This document shows positions 18,401 through 29,361 of a DNA stretch of 64,000 nucleotides, one piece after another. Made by a program: the position numbers and the translations under genes. Location: positions 310,001 to 374,000 of the forward strand of contig JAULBX010002224.1 of NCBI GenBank assembly GCA_032358255.1, written 5' to 3'. The notes under the pieces are model-generated. The model had not been told where the DNA came from and searched no databases. It saw nothing but the letters and a program-made list of their open reading frames with translations. Source of the DNA: Heterotrichella gracilis (taxonomy: Eukaryota > Sar > Xanthophyceae > Tribonematales > Xanthonemataceae). Position 1 is the first letter of the stretch. The number at the start of each line of letters is the position of its first letter.

Positions 18401-21400
18401 ATTAGACATTCTATTTAGTTTAGGAATCAACATGCAAGCCAAGGTCCCAGCCACGCGATGGCAAGTGCCATGACTGCAAAGTGTCTGCAGCTGGTGCAGA
18501 GTGCATAATGGCACATGCAGTGGGCCACAGCAAATTGCTTCATGAGCAACAGCAATGAACATTAGCAAAAATGCCTGCTTTGAATGTGTACACGTAATCA
18601 GTCATACTGCTAGCAAAGTGGTTCAATTTGGTCACCTGCTGCAGCTCTGGAAGCAGCTCCATCACATCGCCATGGAAGGCTGAGGCATTCCTGATGAGTG
18701 CTGCACGCAGCCTGCCACTCACATCATTGGCTGCGTCCTGCAAAGCCAGTATTCAGAGTCAGGTCCCAGCTAATGTCTTTCTGCAACACAGCTCATGTGG
18801 TTAACGGCCACTGGCCATGCTGCATTTCAACCCATCCTTTTTACGCCACTGCAAAGGAAACGTGACCCACTCCAGACCCAGTTTCAATTTAACCGTTGCC
18901 CAAACCGCTCACAGCCACCAGAAAAACGCTAAGAAACGCAGACAAACGACTGGACGGTTTGAGGTTTTCGCAACATACACTATGCGCCGATTATGCAATT
19001 TGCTTCTCGAATTGTATTTCGTATTATCTGTTGCCGCTTTCAAGGCAATTGTTCCCAATTCAATATTCCCTAGTTGGAAGCATTAAACCCTAAACCCTGG
19101 GTGTTGTGCTCACCAACCCGTTGAGCACCAGGTCCTCCCCCTCCATCACAGGCCCATCAGGCAGCAGCGTGGACAGGTGGATGTCCAAAAAGTAGGGCCC
19201 AATGTCCAGCATGCACATGAGCCACATCTTGCGCAGGAAGGTAGGGCAGTCACGGGCCAGGCCTGGGTAGCTCTGCAAGGGACAGGGGATGGCCTGGGTC
19301 AGCGACTGAGGACTATCTTTGGCACTCAACTTGTGCTGGCTGCTGATTGGGGAACTTGAATGTCGATAGGCAGTTCAGGAACGATCTCTGGTCATGCTGA
19401 TGAATGGGCGTTCAGACAAACCCACTAGCGTGCCATCAGCAACATGCGCATGGGATTCACACAGACAACGTGTCAACAACAATCATTATGGTATTGATAC
19501 GGCAGGATCGATGTGTTGGCCTTCATGTCTAGCATGCTCAAGATGGGTGTGTGATCACCTGCAGGGCATAGATGACCAATCGCAGGGCCAGCCTTCGCAC
19601 AGCTGTGTGTGCCTGGCGGTAGAAATCCGTTGCCGAGTGGGGGCCCAATAGGAAGCCCTGCACGTGCAGCCATCCTGCCACTGGGTGGGCAGCACCAGGC
19701 GGCTTGCGCTGCACCCAGTTGCCCCACCCGTGCTTGTGCGCTAGCAGCAGCAGGCCGTACAGCTTTCCCAGAGGCTCCTGCACACACATTTTATTAGGCA
19801 TGGCAATGGCATACTATGCTGAAGAAGGGTTCCAGCACACTCATTTATCAGGCATAGCAATGGCATATTATGCTGAAACACATTCCTCAAATACACACAC
19901 GCAAACTGCCTCATTTGAGGTGCCTGATTTGACGGTATCAAATGGCAGAAAATGTTGACCACAATTGCTTGCTCCTCAGTATTTGTGACAAGCAATTGGA
20001 TGGGGCCAGTGCTGTTGAGCTATCCCTACCTTGGCAGCTGCAGTCATCATCTGCCAGTCGTTGGTCTTCATGGCTAGGTTGTCTGCTTCAGTCCTGTCTG
20101 CAGGAGCCTTGTTCTGCAGCGCCATGGCAATGCAGCACTCCAACCGATACACCAGGGGCTGAGTGGCATCAGCCAGTTTGTGGACATCCTTGATCAAGGT
20201 GCTCCGCTGTGCATCAGTCAACTGCAGCAATATTTTCAAATCAGACAATTCAGAAGCGCCATCGCAAATGTGTTTATCAGCAGTGCAGCAGAGGTCGCAC
20301 ATATGAAAGTGCGCACACAGGTATGCAGCAAGAAAAGAGCTCTCCTCCAGGGTATCTTACCTCAGCAGCATTGCCACCAAGCTTCTGGCATACAGTTTGC
20401 ACGACAGTTGACACCAGATTGAGAGCAGACTGCCGGATCTGGAGTGGCACAGGCTGAGTAGGCTCCAATAAACTCAGGATATTATCCGGCAGAGAGCCAT
20501 GCGACTTGAAGAATTTGTCTGGGGGAAAGCTGCCCAGTGCCTCGCGTGCAAGGCTAGCCAGAAACTCCAGAGTCACTTTCAGCAGTATCGCATCGCTCTG
20601 CAACAAAGGAGTCCGTTAATCCTCCAAGAACATTTCTTGCCATATTTGGGTATTACTTCCAATAGATTGCAATGCGTCAGCTCTATCTTACAGCATTATG
20701 CATACATATGGCTAGCCAACAGATTTACCTGCACAAACATCTCACAGTACTGGGACAGCTCAGAAGCCTCTTCCTCATTTGTGGGTGGGCCTTTGTTGAC
20801 ATATCCCAGCTGCAGTCCCTGCACACAGTTGGAGATTTAGTGCATAAGGACAGGCAATTTAATAAACAAAGCCCGTCATAAAGTCATCTCCCTTTTTGTA
20901 CATTATCCTTCCAGCTACAATGTACCTGTTCCAAGCCACTGGGTCCAGCATTGGCCAGCTGCACCGCTTGTCTGTACTCCTTGGTAATTGGGCTGATCCA
21001 GCCCAACACACCCTCAATGACAGGCTTGGTTGGGATCTGCCTCTGCATCAGGGCCTGCTTGACGCTGTTGACTGTGTTCAGCAGCTTCATTCGGGTGATC
21101 ACATCGCTCCCCATGAACTCCAGAAATGGCTCCTGCATGTGCAGACGTGATTTGCGTGACCATATCAACTTGCGATGGAAGTATGGCTGAGCCATGTGTG
21201 TGCCAAGGGCATCTGAAAAGTACTCAAGTTTTATGATGCAGTAGAACAGGAGCGCCATATGAATCTGACCTTGAAGGAGACAAGAGGAACTGCTGGTATG
21301 CAGACAGCAGCATGCATACGCACACTTGGGAGCCATTTGCAACTTGCACAGAGCCAAGGGAAGGATATCACATGGGGCTGTTTACGACAATGTGATGCCA

Positions 21401-23940
21401 TACCTTCCCGAACAGCCTTTGCACAAGCTCATCCACATAGTCCTGTTCCTCCAGGTGCCTGGCGAGGCACACCAGGATCTCCAGCACGTTCCCCACATAC
21501 TGCTTCTTCAGTTCCAAGGCCATGCCCTGAATCTGGGTGACCTGGTAGGGCGCCTCAACATCATCACTGGTGGCACCTGCAGAAATGATTGACTTGTTAT
21601 TTGTCGGAAGTTGAAACCCATCCAATGGACATTGCATATATTATCAAGCACATGAACTTGATCTGGTAACCGCATATTTTAAGTTTTGATTGGAAATTGC
21701 ACGGATTGCAAGGCAACTCAATACATGTGCAACACTCACATTGCAGATCGTGGATGCAAACAAATTCGGGGAAGAGCTTGCTCTTGTAATCCCTCCATTT
21801 TGACTTCATGAAGTTCCTCAGCCTTTCCTGCATCTTCTCTCTGTACTGTGGCAACCCAGGCACCACATGACTGAACAGGGGAATGTCCTGCACCATCCTC
21901 TGCACCTCATGGCACATGTCAGCTGCCACGCGATACAGGCTGGTACTGCTTCCCTCCCCATTGTCCTGCAGGAATTTGGACATAGCCGTCCATCGGAGTG
22001 TGATACTTTGGTTGCTATGTCCTTTGATGCAACAGTTTTGTCGGTGCACTGTTTGAACACAATGCAATGCTGCTGTCATGCAGGCCGATGTGCAGGCAAA
22101 TATACTGTGCGATTTCACCTCTTCGGTAGCCGGTTGAGGGTGGCTTGTAGGGGCAGGCTCTTTCTCTAGGTCAGGAGTGGAACTGCCGGGTGAGTTGGTG
22201 ACTTCAACCGGCTCTGACCCAATATCAATCTCTGCAGCAACATATCATGTCAATAAATCCTGTCAATACTTCTTGTGCATTGCAGTTAAAGAACCAATGG
22301 ACTGGACACCATTCCAATCGCATCTGTTGAGTGCACATGATACAATTGGTTCCCTGATACGTATCTTCTTCCTATGCATGCCTCAATGCTTCAGCATATC
22401 CTGATTCACTGCTGCCTCCAGGTTACAGATTGATCATGTGATGTTCTAGCCTGTGTATGGTGTGCACAAACAAGCTTACCAATGATCTCAGGCCGCTGCA
22501 TGTCATCTTCAAGATGCCCCTCCTTCAGAAGAGATTTCCCAACTGGTGCATCGAATCCATCTCCCTCCTCCTCCTGAGTCTGCACAGCTTCAGCCGAACC
22601 CAGCGCCACCTCCTCATCACTGTCCGACACAACTCCCCTTGCATCCCCACCACCGATGGCTGGCTCAGGAGAATGCTGCACATGAGGCACAACAGGCTGC
22701 CTGGGCGGTTGGTAGTCGCCAGCGGCAGCATATCCAGCATATTCAGGGGCATATGTATTCCCCATATGCCCTGCCATGGGCCCCACTGTAGGATGCGCCA
22801 TGCCTCGCTTGTGTGCTGGGCCCTGATGGGGCTGCAGGTGAGCAGATATGCGTTTCCCACCCACAACCCGCATGCGAGGCCCCTCTGCCGCTCCACCATC
22901 TGCACACACAAATACAGCCTAATTAAAGCAATCAACAACAGTAGTCCACTTGCCCATGGAGAAAGTGCGGCAAGTTAAGCAGCAAGCTGGTCTGCAGCAC
23001 ACCAAAAGGAGAAACAAAAGTGGCAGAGAAGCTTTCATACACCAACATTGGAGAAATGGGTTGCGTGAGCGCAGTCCAAGTACCCCACTCAGATTATGTC
23101 AATTGCTTACCTCCGCCATAGAGCCCTGTGTGGCCCCCCAGATCCGCGTCATCCTCCGGGAAGCCCTGCGAGGGTTCCGCCATTTGGAGCCCAGCATCCC
23201 CTGACACACGTCGATACGCACCAGCAGCGCTACCATACATGGACCCTGAGGCAAACCCCGCGTAGGATGTCACTACAGGGTGTGTCCTGCTGGCTGCTGG
23301 AGCACCATGCAACCCCGTCCCAAACCCTCCATAGGGTGCTGACGTTGGCAGCAGCCCATGCGGGGCAGTCATGCCACCAGGGCCAGCACCAGACCCTGCA
23401 TAGGGTCTTGGTGCTGAGGTGGGGCGAGGCGGTAGGCTCCCCTGATGCCCAGCTGCTGCTGGTGCTGGTCCAGATCCAAAGTTGGACAGGTGTGGTGCTG
23501 CAGCGGCAGCAGACTGGGTGAGTAAGGTCCACCCCCCAATGACATCAATGCAGGTGACATGCCCATATGTGTAAATTGCTCGTGCATGGGCAATTTCTTT
23601 ATCGGTAGCTGGACTGGCTACCCAAGCATGGCTACTAGCTCATCACCTCCTGAGTGCTAATCACAACTGTTTGCTACATAACAGGTGTTGAAATGCATCC
23701 CCAACATGATTATGCCTTCACAGGTAACCTCAAAACTGGGCATGCCAACTGTTTGTATGAGCCACATTGTCCCCTGCACAGCCCTACCTCCTGGGGCTGC
23801 ATCATGGGCAGCGGACGAGGGGGCGGCCATGTGGGAGCTTGCACCCAGCCCTGTCCCACCCTGCAAGTGTGTTGGCCCATGCATGGCTGTGCCGTCAGAT
23901 TGCGGGCGTCGACCGAACAAGTCTGCGGCAGTTCTGTTTC
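12440..23940 (-). CDS. very large unrecognised protein, probable alpha-solenoid with disordered ends
   Basis: I do not recognise the family. Twenty-three exons were placed on AG/GT motifs and every junction keeps phase: 23940-23788, 23497-23111, 22899-22480, 22231-22119, 21965-21740, 21576-21404, 21132-20926, 20818-20729, 20597-20361, 20221-20030, 19777-19559, 19272-19114, 18737-18636, 18283-18172, 17839-17480, 17220-17069, 16789-16596, 16399-16147, 15871-15749, 15473-15276, 14870-14663, 14116-13362, 12997-12440. They encode about 1,860 residues. The first ~350 are Gly/Pro/Ser-rich with an acidic SDSDEE patch. The next ~1,000 are helical and Leu/Ala-rich without transmembrane runs, like HEAT or armadillo solenoids. 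A Pro/Gly-rich linker then precedes a compact segment (near GTVVVTAKAWRTLKDSKVLW), and the tail is disordered and ends with EEDEIIPDSEEQE. The first exon starts in phase 1, so it needs either an upstream exon (see the CDCA7-like gene) or an internal ATG such as the one before HGPTHLQGG. Exon structure fairly sure; function unknown. Confidence 0.7.
19781..19877. repeat. two-copy tandem repeat, 55-bp period, in an intron
   Basis: Positions 19781-19823 and 19836-19877 are two copies of a ~43-bp unit, both containing GCAATGGCATA and ATGCTGAA, with a few substitutions. The pair lies in the intron between exons 20221-20030 and 19777-19559 of the large minus-strand gene. Confidence 0.8.
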
Positions 23941-24115
23941 CTGCAACGGAACGTATTATAATAAATGATAATATATCATATTATTAAAAATTATTTTTAT
24001 TGCAAGAAGCATATATGAGCAAAGGAGCAGGCATCTGGCTTTCGTGCCGGAATGCTTGTAAGTGTTATAATATTGCAGCATGCATGAGTAAGGTGATCTG
24101 TTACTTGCATTCAGC

Positions 24116-26354
24116 TTATACAGCCAAATAGCAGTCAGTCTTGCACATGCGGCGCCAAGCAGCTCGGTCCTTGCGCATGTAGCAAAAGCAGCATGCAAGA
24201 GCTGTACGCCACGTACTCAGGCGCTGCATGGTCCCCACATCCTCATTTGCTGCATCCAGCTGTAGCAGGTCCAGGGGGCCACTGTCCAACCCAAGGTCGC
24301 CACCTGTCAGGCCCTGGAGCAGCACCCCCATTTCCTTGTCCAGCTCAGCCACCTGCTCCATTAGCTTGTTGCGCCTGCGGCCGTGCCTGGGTTGGGGAGC
24401 AGGCGTAATATAGTCAGGAGCTTGTGATCGGTTTGGATGGGGCGTGATCGGCGACGGGGATGGGATAGACTGGAGGGTGTTGGAGCTGGCAGTTTATTAT
24501 CAAGAAAGCAAGAATTGTGGGGTGAGGACGTGGCGGCTGCATTGTAAACAGTTGGATCGCAGATAAAATTAGAATGTTGCATCAAAGACGCTGTGATTGC
24601 TGTTCAGACGAAAAACATTACAGCACCAGCATTGAAAACTGCCAAAGAACTAGCCATACATCATTCACAGATTATCCTGTATCTGAAAGGGATAAATGTA
24701 TGAGAATTAAAGCTACATTTTTTCGCGCCCAGTGCACTGTGCTTGCACTCACGCGCTGGTCAGCTCCTCCTTTTCCTCCACCTGCCCGCCAGGCCTGTGG
24801 TGCACGTGCCGCCGTACAGCGCGCTCGCCCATGGGCACACCATCATGCAGCCGCAGGAACTCGGGGTTTGCAGCCGGGTCCAGGCGGATCCCTGCTCTGC
24901 CCCGGCACACCACGGTCTCGATCATGTAGTGCGCCACCTGTTGGTTGAGGAGAAGGCGGTGTTGTCCAATGGGTGGCATGGGCAATACGACGTTGTCATA
25001 CAGGGGGTGAATGGGCATGCGCCGTGCTTTGCATCAGTCTGATGTGAGTAGGGATCACCAGTATGTGGGCCTTTGCTGATTGCTGCAACGTGCTTGTGCA
25101 GTTGCGAAGCTATGAAATTGGCGTGCATGCAATGCACGAATGCTCAAAGAATGTGGGGGTGCTTCCTGCATGCCATCATGGTACGTGCTGACGATGGCAA
25201 TTTCTTACTTTCACCATGGCACACACATACCACTGTATAGAGCACGGCACACACGGCATGCGTGTAATGCACTATTCCACTTTGTTTGTCATGCCATGGC
25301 GCCTCATGCAAACGCAGCACTATGATCAGCTGAAGCTTCCCTGCTGGGGCGCAGCACACTCGAGCAATGCATACTCCATCCTCCTGTATTGCATTGCCAC
25401 GGATCCCAGACCATGCCGTGACATGCCATGCATTGCCAGCCACACTCACCGATTTGTACCGCCGGTGCTTGCTCTCATGGTGCAGGCTCTTTGTGGGCTC
25501 CAGCCCACGCAAGCCGCGGCAGCAGCGGGGTGCAGAGCAGTTGCAGATGTCCAGGCAGCCAGGGCACCGCCAGTTTGGGTTGCTGAGGGCATCGTCGATG
25601 TTCTGCCCCATGCGCACCCACAGGCACTTGCCGCACCATACCCCTCGCCCGGGCCCTCCAGGGTTGTCAGCCGCCGACCAGTAGCTGCTGTCAAAGGTGC
25701 CGCAGATGCATTCCGTTTTCTTGCAGACAAGCTTTTGCCTGCAGTGTGCGCCAGCAGGTGCATGGGCGTTGACGCAACACAGTGACAGGCAAGCAGTGAC
25801 TGCACAAGTAGTTTTAATGGGTCAAGGCTATGATTTAGGTGAGGCAAGTACACTACCTGCAAAAGTGACAGGTCTGACATGTGGGGCAGTTTGGACCGTG
25901 CTCATTTTTGCACAGCAGCGATTCCCTCTGGCCCACAAAGGTCCTGTGAGGCGCTGCTTCATAGTGCCAGATGCGATACAGGTGCTTGTCTGTAAAGTAC
26001 TCCCTGCAGAACAGACAGAGGTGTGAGCGTACAGGGTCTGTGCCTTTCAATTAGCTCAACAGCTGCAGCAGACAACGCTTACGATCTGCCAGTTTTGGAC
26101 TCTGTGTCTAAGACCTCTTGCCACACTGGACCGATGTCTTGGGTTCTCAGCACTGGCTTGTCTATGACTTCCGGCCTGGGTGCAGCCCCAAGGGCAGACC
26201 CCATTGGTCTCCCTGCACCACAGCTCTTGTCAACGGTGCCCACATAAAAGCTGGAAGACACGTCTAGGGCAGTTCTGCCTTCACCTGCCATGAAGGCACG
26301 GCCCCCAGTGGAGTCACGTTCCGCGGGAATATGGAAGGGGGCTTCTCTGTTCAT
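24116..26354 (-). CDS. CDCA7-type protein with a 4CXXC-R1 zinc finger
   Basis: Family members bind DNA through a cysteine-rich C-terminal finger. In animals and plants they work with HELLS/DDM1 remodelers in heterochromatin and DNA methylation maintenance, so a nuclear chromatin role is expected here. Exons: 26354-26083, 26003-25857, 25738-25450, 24937-24753, 24374-24116, all in phase (383 residues if it ends at the stop at 24116). The finger runs from NCPTCQTCHFCRQK through CICGTFD, WCGKCLW and WRCPGCLDICNCS, about residues 120-205, with the paired CxxC spacing of Pfam zf-4CXXC_R1. The N-terminal ~90 residues are low-complexity. The acceptor before 25738 was chosen because it restores the family RQK motif and the frame. 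A GTACGT donor inside the last exon (near 24217) would join this gene in phase to the next large gene. Domain call sure; 3' end uncertain. Confidence 0.85.
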
Positions 26355-26804
26355 GGTTCAACTTGCTCAAAGACTGCAATTTCACCCAGCCAGCCCTCGC
26401 TCTCAGGGCAAGCAGCGAACTGAGCTGCTGGCCACCACCATGGCTAGCAATGCATGCATGTTTGAAAAAGCAGCACGGACTAGCGTTTAAAAAGAACTTG
26501 AAAGCAATAGGTTTTAACGCTCAAAATACAACAGGGATTGCCACAACGCTGCTTCGAAACAAGCGCTAATCACAATATATACTTTAATGTAATCTGGGCT
26601 GTCGTGCTCGTCGTTTGAAATAGACAAGGGGGGGGGGCGTGACTAGGTCCCACGATCAAATATATACATGCGAACTGCAAGTTGATGGTACCTTGCTCCC
26701 TAGTTTGGTCCACGCTTTTAAACGGCCAAGAGTTTTCCCCATAACCATATGCATGCATTGCTCAGCCAGTGGCACCAACAGCAAATACCCTAGGGTTGCG
26801 ATGG
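26355..26804. other. upstream region of the CDCA7-like gene
   Basis: No gene is seen. It contains a run of nine G at 26629-26637 and should include the promoter of the CDCA7-like gene. Confidence 0.5.
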
Positions 26805-27320
26805 TTACGGGGTGCCACAGGGTTGGCCAACAGAAAGGTGGTACAGTACGTGCAGGCAATGCTCTTCAAGGCCCTGAGGCTCAGCAATTGTGACCCAAGT
26901 TGACAGCAAGGTTTGCATTGCTGGGTGGTAATCAGATACGAGAGGATCTGGTCCCAATGTGTACTGGCCAAGCGGCCCTAAAGCTTGCAAGCTGTAGCTC
27001 TTATCATGCGAGGTGGTTTCTCGTTCACTGAAGTTGAGAGTACAGAGGGTCACATCCCTTGGTGAGATGCGCTGCCAGTGGGCGACTCCCTGCCGTGCAC
27101 TGTGCAAGATTCCGCTTTATGCTTTCTTTTCCAATGGGAGACCGTTCAGTCCAAATTCTGCCATTACACCGCCAAAGTCTGTCATTTGCACAATCCCTTC
27201 ACCCAAGTATCAGCCAGAGGGTGTCCAGTGCAAGAGGTTGTGGACTTGACCAACAGCCAAGTGTCCGTCTCCAGACCAGGCCCATAGCAGAGCACACCAT
27301 TGTTGGTTCAATATAAGGGT
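26805..27320 (-). pseudogene. intronless protein-coding relic with two in-frame stops
   Basis: One minus-strand frame reads as plausible protein for about 170 codons, from near 27320 to a stop at 26807-26805. It is interrupted by TGA at 27212-27210 and TAA at 27119-27117. Text on both sides of each stop stays protein-like (for example YLGEGIVQMTDFGGVMAEF and then HWQRISPRDVTLCTLNFSER). No GT/AG pair removes the stops. In a window where all genes are intron-rich, an uninterrupted frame with stops suggests a decayed, possibly retro-copied, gene. I do not recognise the parent family. It lies just downstream of the LHCI gene on the same strand. Confidence 0.45.
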
Positions 27321-27390
27321 TACAAAAGGAAGAGCGTATTGGTACACTGTATAACAACAGTAAATAAATGTGCTGACGCTAATGTTACAT

Positions 27391-28909
27391 CTAGTTGAGG
27401 AAGGGAAGGGAGGTGCCGTTGGTGGCGAAGGTTACGTGGTAGGGATCTGCCAAGTGGTCGAACAGGTTGTCAATTGGGCCCTTGCCGGTGGCGGCGTATT
27501 GGAAAGCAAAGCCAACAGTGGCGAGCATGGCCAGGCGCCCGTTCTTGATCTCCTTGGTCTTGTACTCCTTGTAGCTGCTGCTGTTGGCAAAGCCGAATGG
27601 GTCGAAGATGCCACCTGGGTAGCCGTTCTCCTTGCCCTTGAAGCCATCGGTGATGCCGAAGAAGGAGCCATCACCCTGGGAGCCAGGGTTCTTGAAGTCC
27701 TCCCACCTCTTCACCTCAGCCCACCCGCACAGGGCAAACTGTGCAAAGAGCAGGGCAGCTGCAAAGGAAGAGTTGCAAGCTGTCAGTGTCAGGGTTGGTG
27801 CTCCAGTTGGGTTCTTATGTATGACATTGTGGGGTATCCTGTGTGTAACAAGTAAACAGTTCAACCCACACGCATGCCAACAAGCAAAGAAAGCAGGACA
27901 CTTACGGATAGACACCTCGTTGTTGTCTATGTACACCTTGCCAGCGTCGTACCACTGGGGCACGCTCAGGGCACCAGCCTTGGTGAGCAGCTGCAAGCAG
28001 GTTGGCACCAGTGTCAGCAACAGCGCAATGTCTTTGAAAGAAAGCCAGGCAGGTAGGCTGGCAGGCATTGATGCCCCAAGAGAATGCGAGTGAAACAAAG
28101 ATGTAGGTGTATACTTGTGCTGAGCCCAGTGCAAGCCAACAACTGTTCAGGCAGTAGTAAACATCGGACACCAAGGGCACTGCCATTTCACCCACTTACC
28201 CCTGGGAGCAGGATGCCAGCAACGGCGGTCATGGCTGTGCGTCCGTGCACAAGCTCGGCCTGCACAAACCTGCACAACAGTCATAGGTTGGTGCCCTGAA
28301 GTGGATAAGTCTACAACGCGCACTGGGATTGCAAACCGAGTTGGGTCGCTGGGTTCAAGTCACTCACCACTTGAGCAGCTCGGGGTCGCTGCCGAGGCCA
28401 AGGGGATCAAAGCCATAGTCTCCCGCGAGGCTGAACGGCAAGAAAGTGGGTCAATGCGTGTAAAGGTGGGGCATGGAGGGTGGTACAGCGACGGCTCGGG
28501 GTTTACTCACCTGCCGTCGAGGTAGCTTGGGGCGGGGTTGCCGGGGTACCACACTGGGCGATCCGTTGCCATGACGGTGGTGCTCACCTTCTGCACGTGG
28601 TAAAGGGCACAAGTTAGCGCAGATACGGTGACGTCGAGGGTTTACCCATGTATCCAAAACCCATGTGAATGCATCACAAGATACGCGCTGCAAATGCACA
28701 GCTGGGGACGGCTGCCTGTTGGGCTAACACGACGCATGGCTGCACATAGCTGACTAGTGGGTGCACTGGCGTCCATAGGGCTGGCTACCGCTGTCAATTA
28801 CCTTGGCAGCACGCACAACGGGTGCGCGCACGGCCTTGCCATTGAAGGCAGACCTCTGGACGGTCTTTGAGGACAGCAGTGCTGAGGAGGAGGCAAGTGC
28901 GGACGCCAT
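27391..28909 (-). CDS. LHCI chlorophyll a/b-binding protein, Lhca2-like
   Basis: This is a thylakoid antenna protein that binds chlorophylls a and b and passes energy to photosystem I. Exons: 28909-28802, 28590-28511, 28430-28368, 28269-28200, 27990-27906, 27758-27391, all in phase, 257 residues. A short transit peptide (about 40 residues, Ser/Ala/Val/Arg-rich, no acidic residues) precedes [16 protein letters not shown], typical of the LHCI mature N-terminus. Helix B has ELVHGRTAM with the E-x-x-H-x-R chlorophyll and salt-bridge residues, though the usual RWAM is RTAM here. Helix A has [11 protein letters not shown]. The end, [16 protein letters not shown], together with [17 protein letters not shown] after helix B, most resembles land-plant Lhca2/Lhca6. 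The family call is certain; the exact paralogue is not. It starts 452 bp from the divergent LHCA1-like gene. Confidence 0.93.
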
Positions 28910-29361
28910 CGTGACAGGTTGATCAGCACCACAGTCAAACGAAGACCAGACAAAGATACGGTGCCTGTTGCTGGCCTTCTCAAGTACCACCTTCACCACT
29001 TTGCTGCCCAAAACTCAGCTGGCGCGAAAGCGCTGGGCAAGCCCGACCTGCTCTTATCCTGACCGGATCCTGATGCACCGGGAAAGACCCAATCGGGCCC
29101 GGCTGGATCGATAAAGCCAGGGGGAAATTTCCCACTGCAGCAAGATATCTGCGCCACATGGCATGCCGTGGTTGGAACATTAGCCAACGGGCACTCGAGT
29201 CCCACTGGCTCGGCGAAAAAGTTTGGAGAGCGCGACAAGCGGGGCGTTTGGGAGAGGAACTACAACACGCCCAGCGCACGTTACTGTGATTATCCAGCCG
29301 CTCTCATTGGTAACTCCCTTCTCGTTTGCTTTTGGGTCGTGTCGCACCATCAGCTATCACG
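28910..29361. promoter_or_regulatory. shared divergent upstream region of the two LHCI genes
   Basis: The 452 bp between the two divergent ATGs must hold both promoters and both 5' UTRs. CCAAT occurs at 29089-29093 and its complement ATTGG at 29306-29310, 52 bp before the plus-strand ATG. No clear TATA box was found. Co-regulation by light is inferred from the arrangement only. Confidence 0.7.

Noticed and set aside
25720-25857. Apparent frameshift within the CDCA7-like zinc finger
   Set aside because: An acceptor at 25739 restores both the frame and the conserved RQK motif, so no sequence error is needed.
28340-28366. GGGTTCAAGTC, considered as a tRNA T-arm
   Set aside because: No acceptor stem, D-arm or anticodon arm can be built around it; it lies in an LHCI intron.
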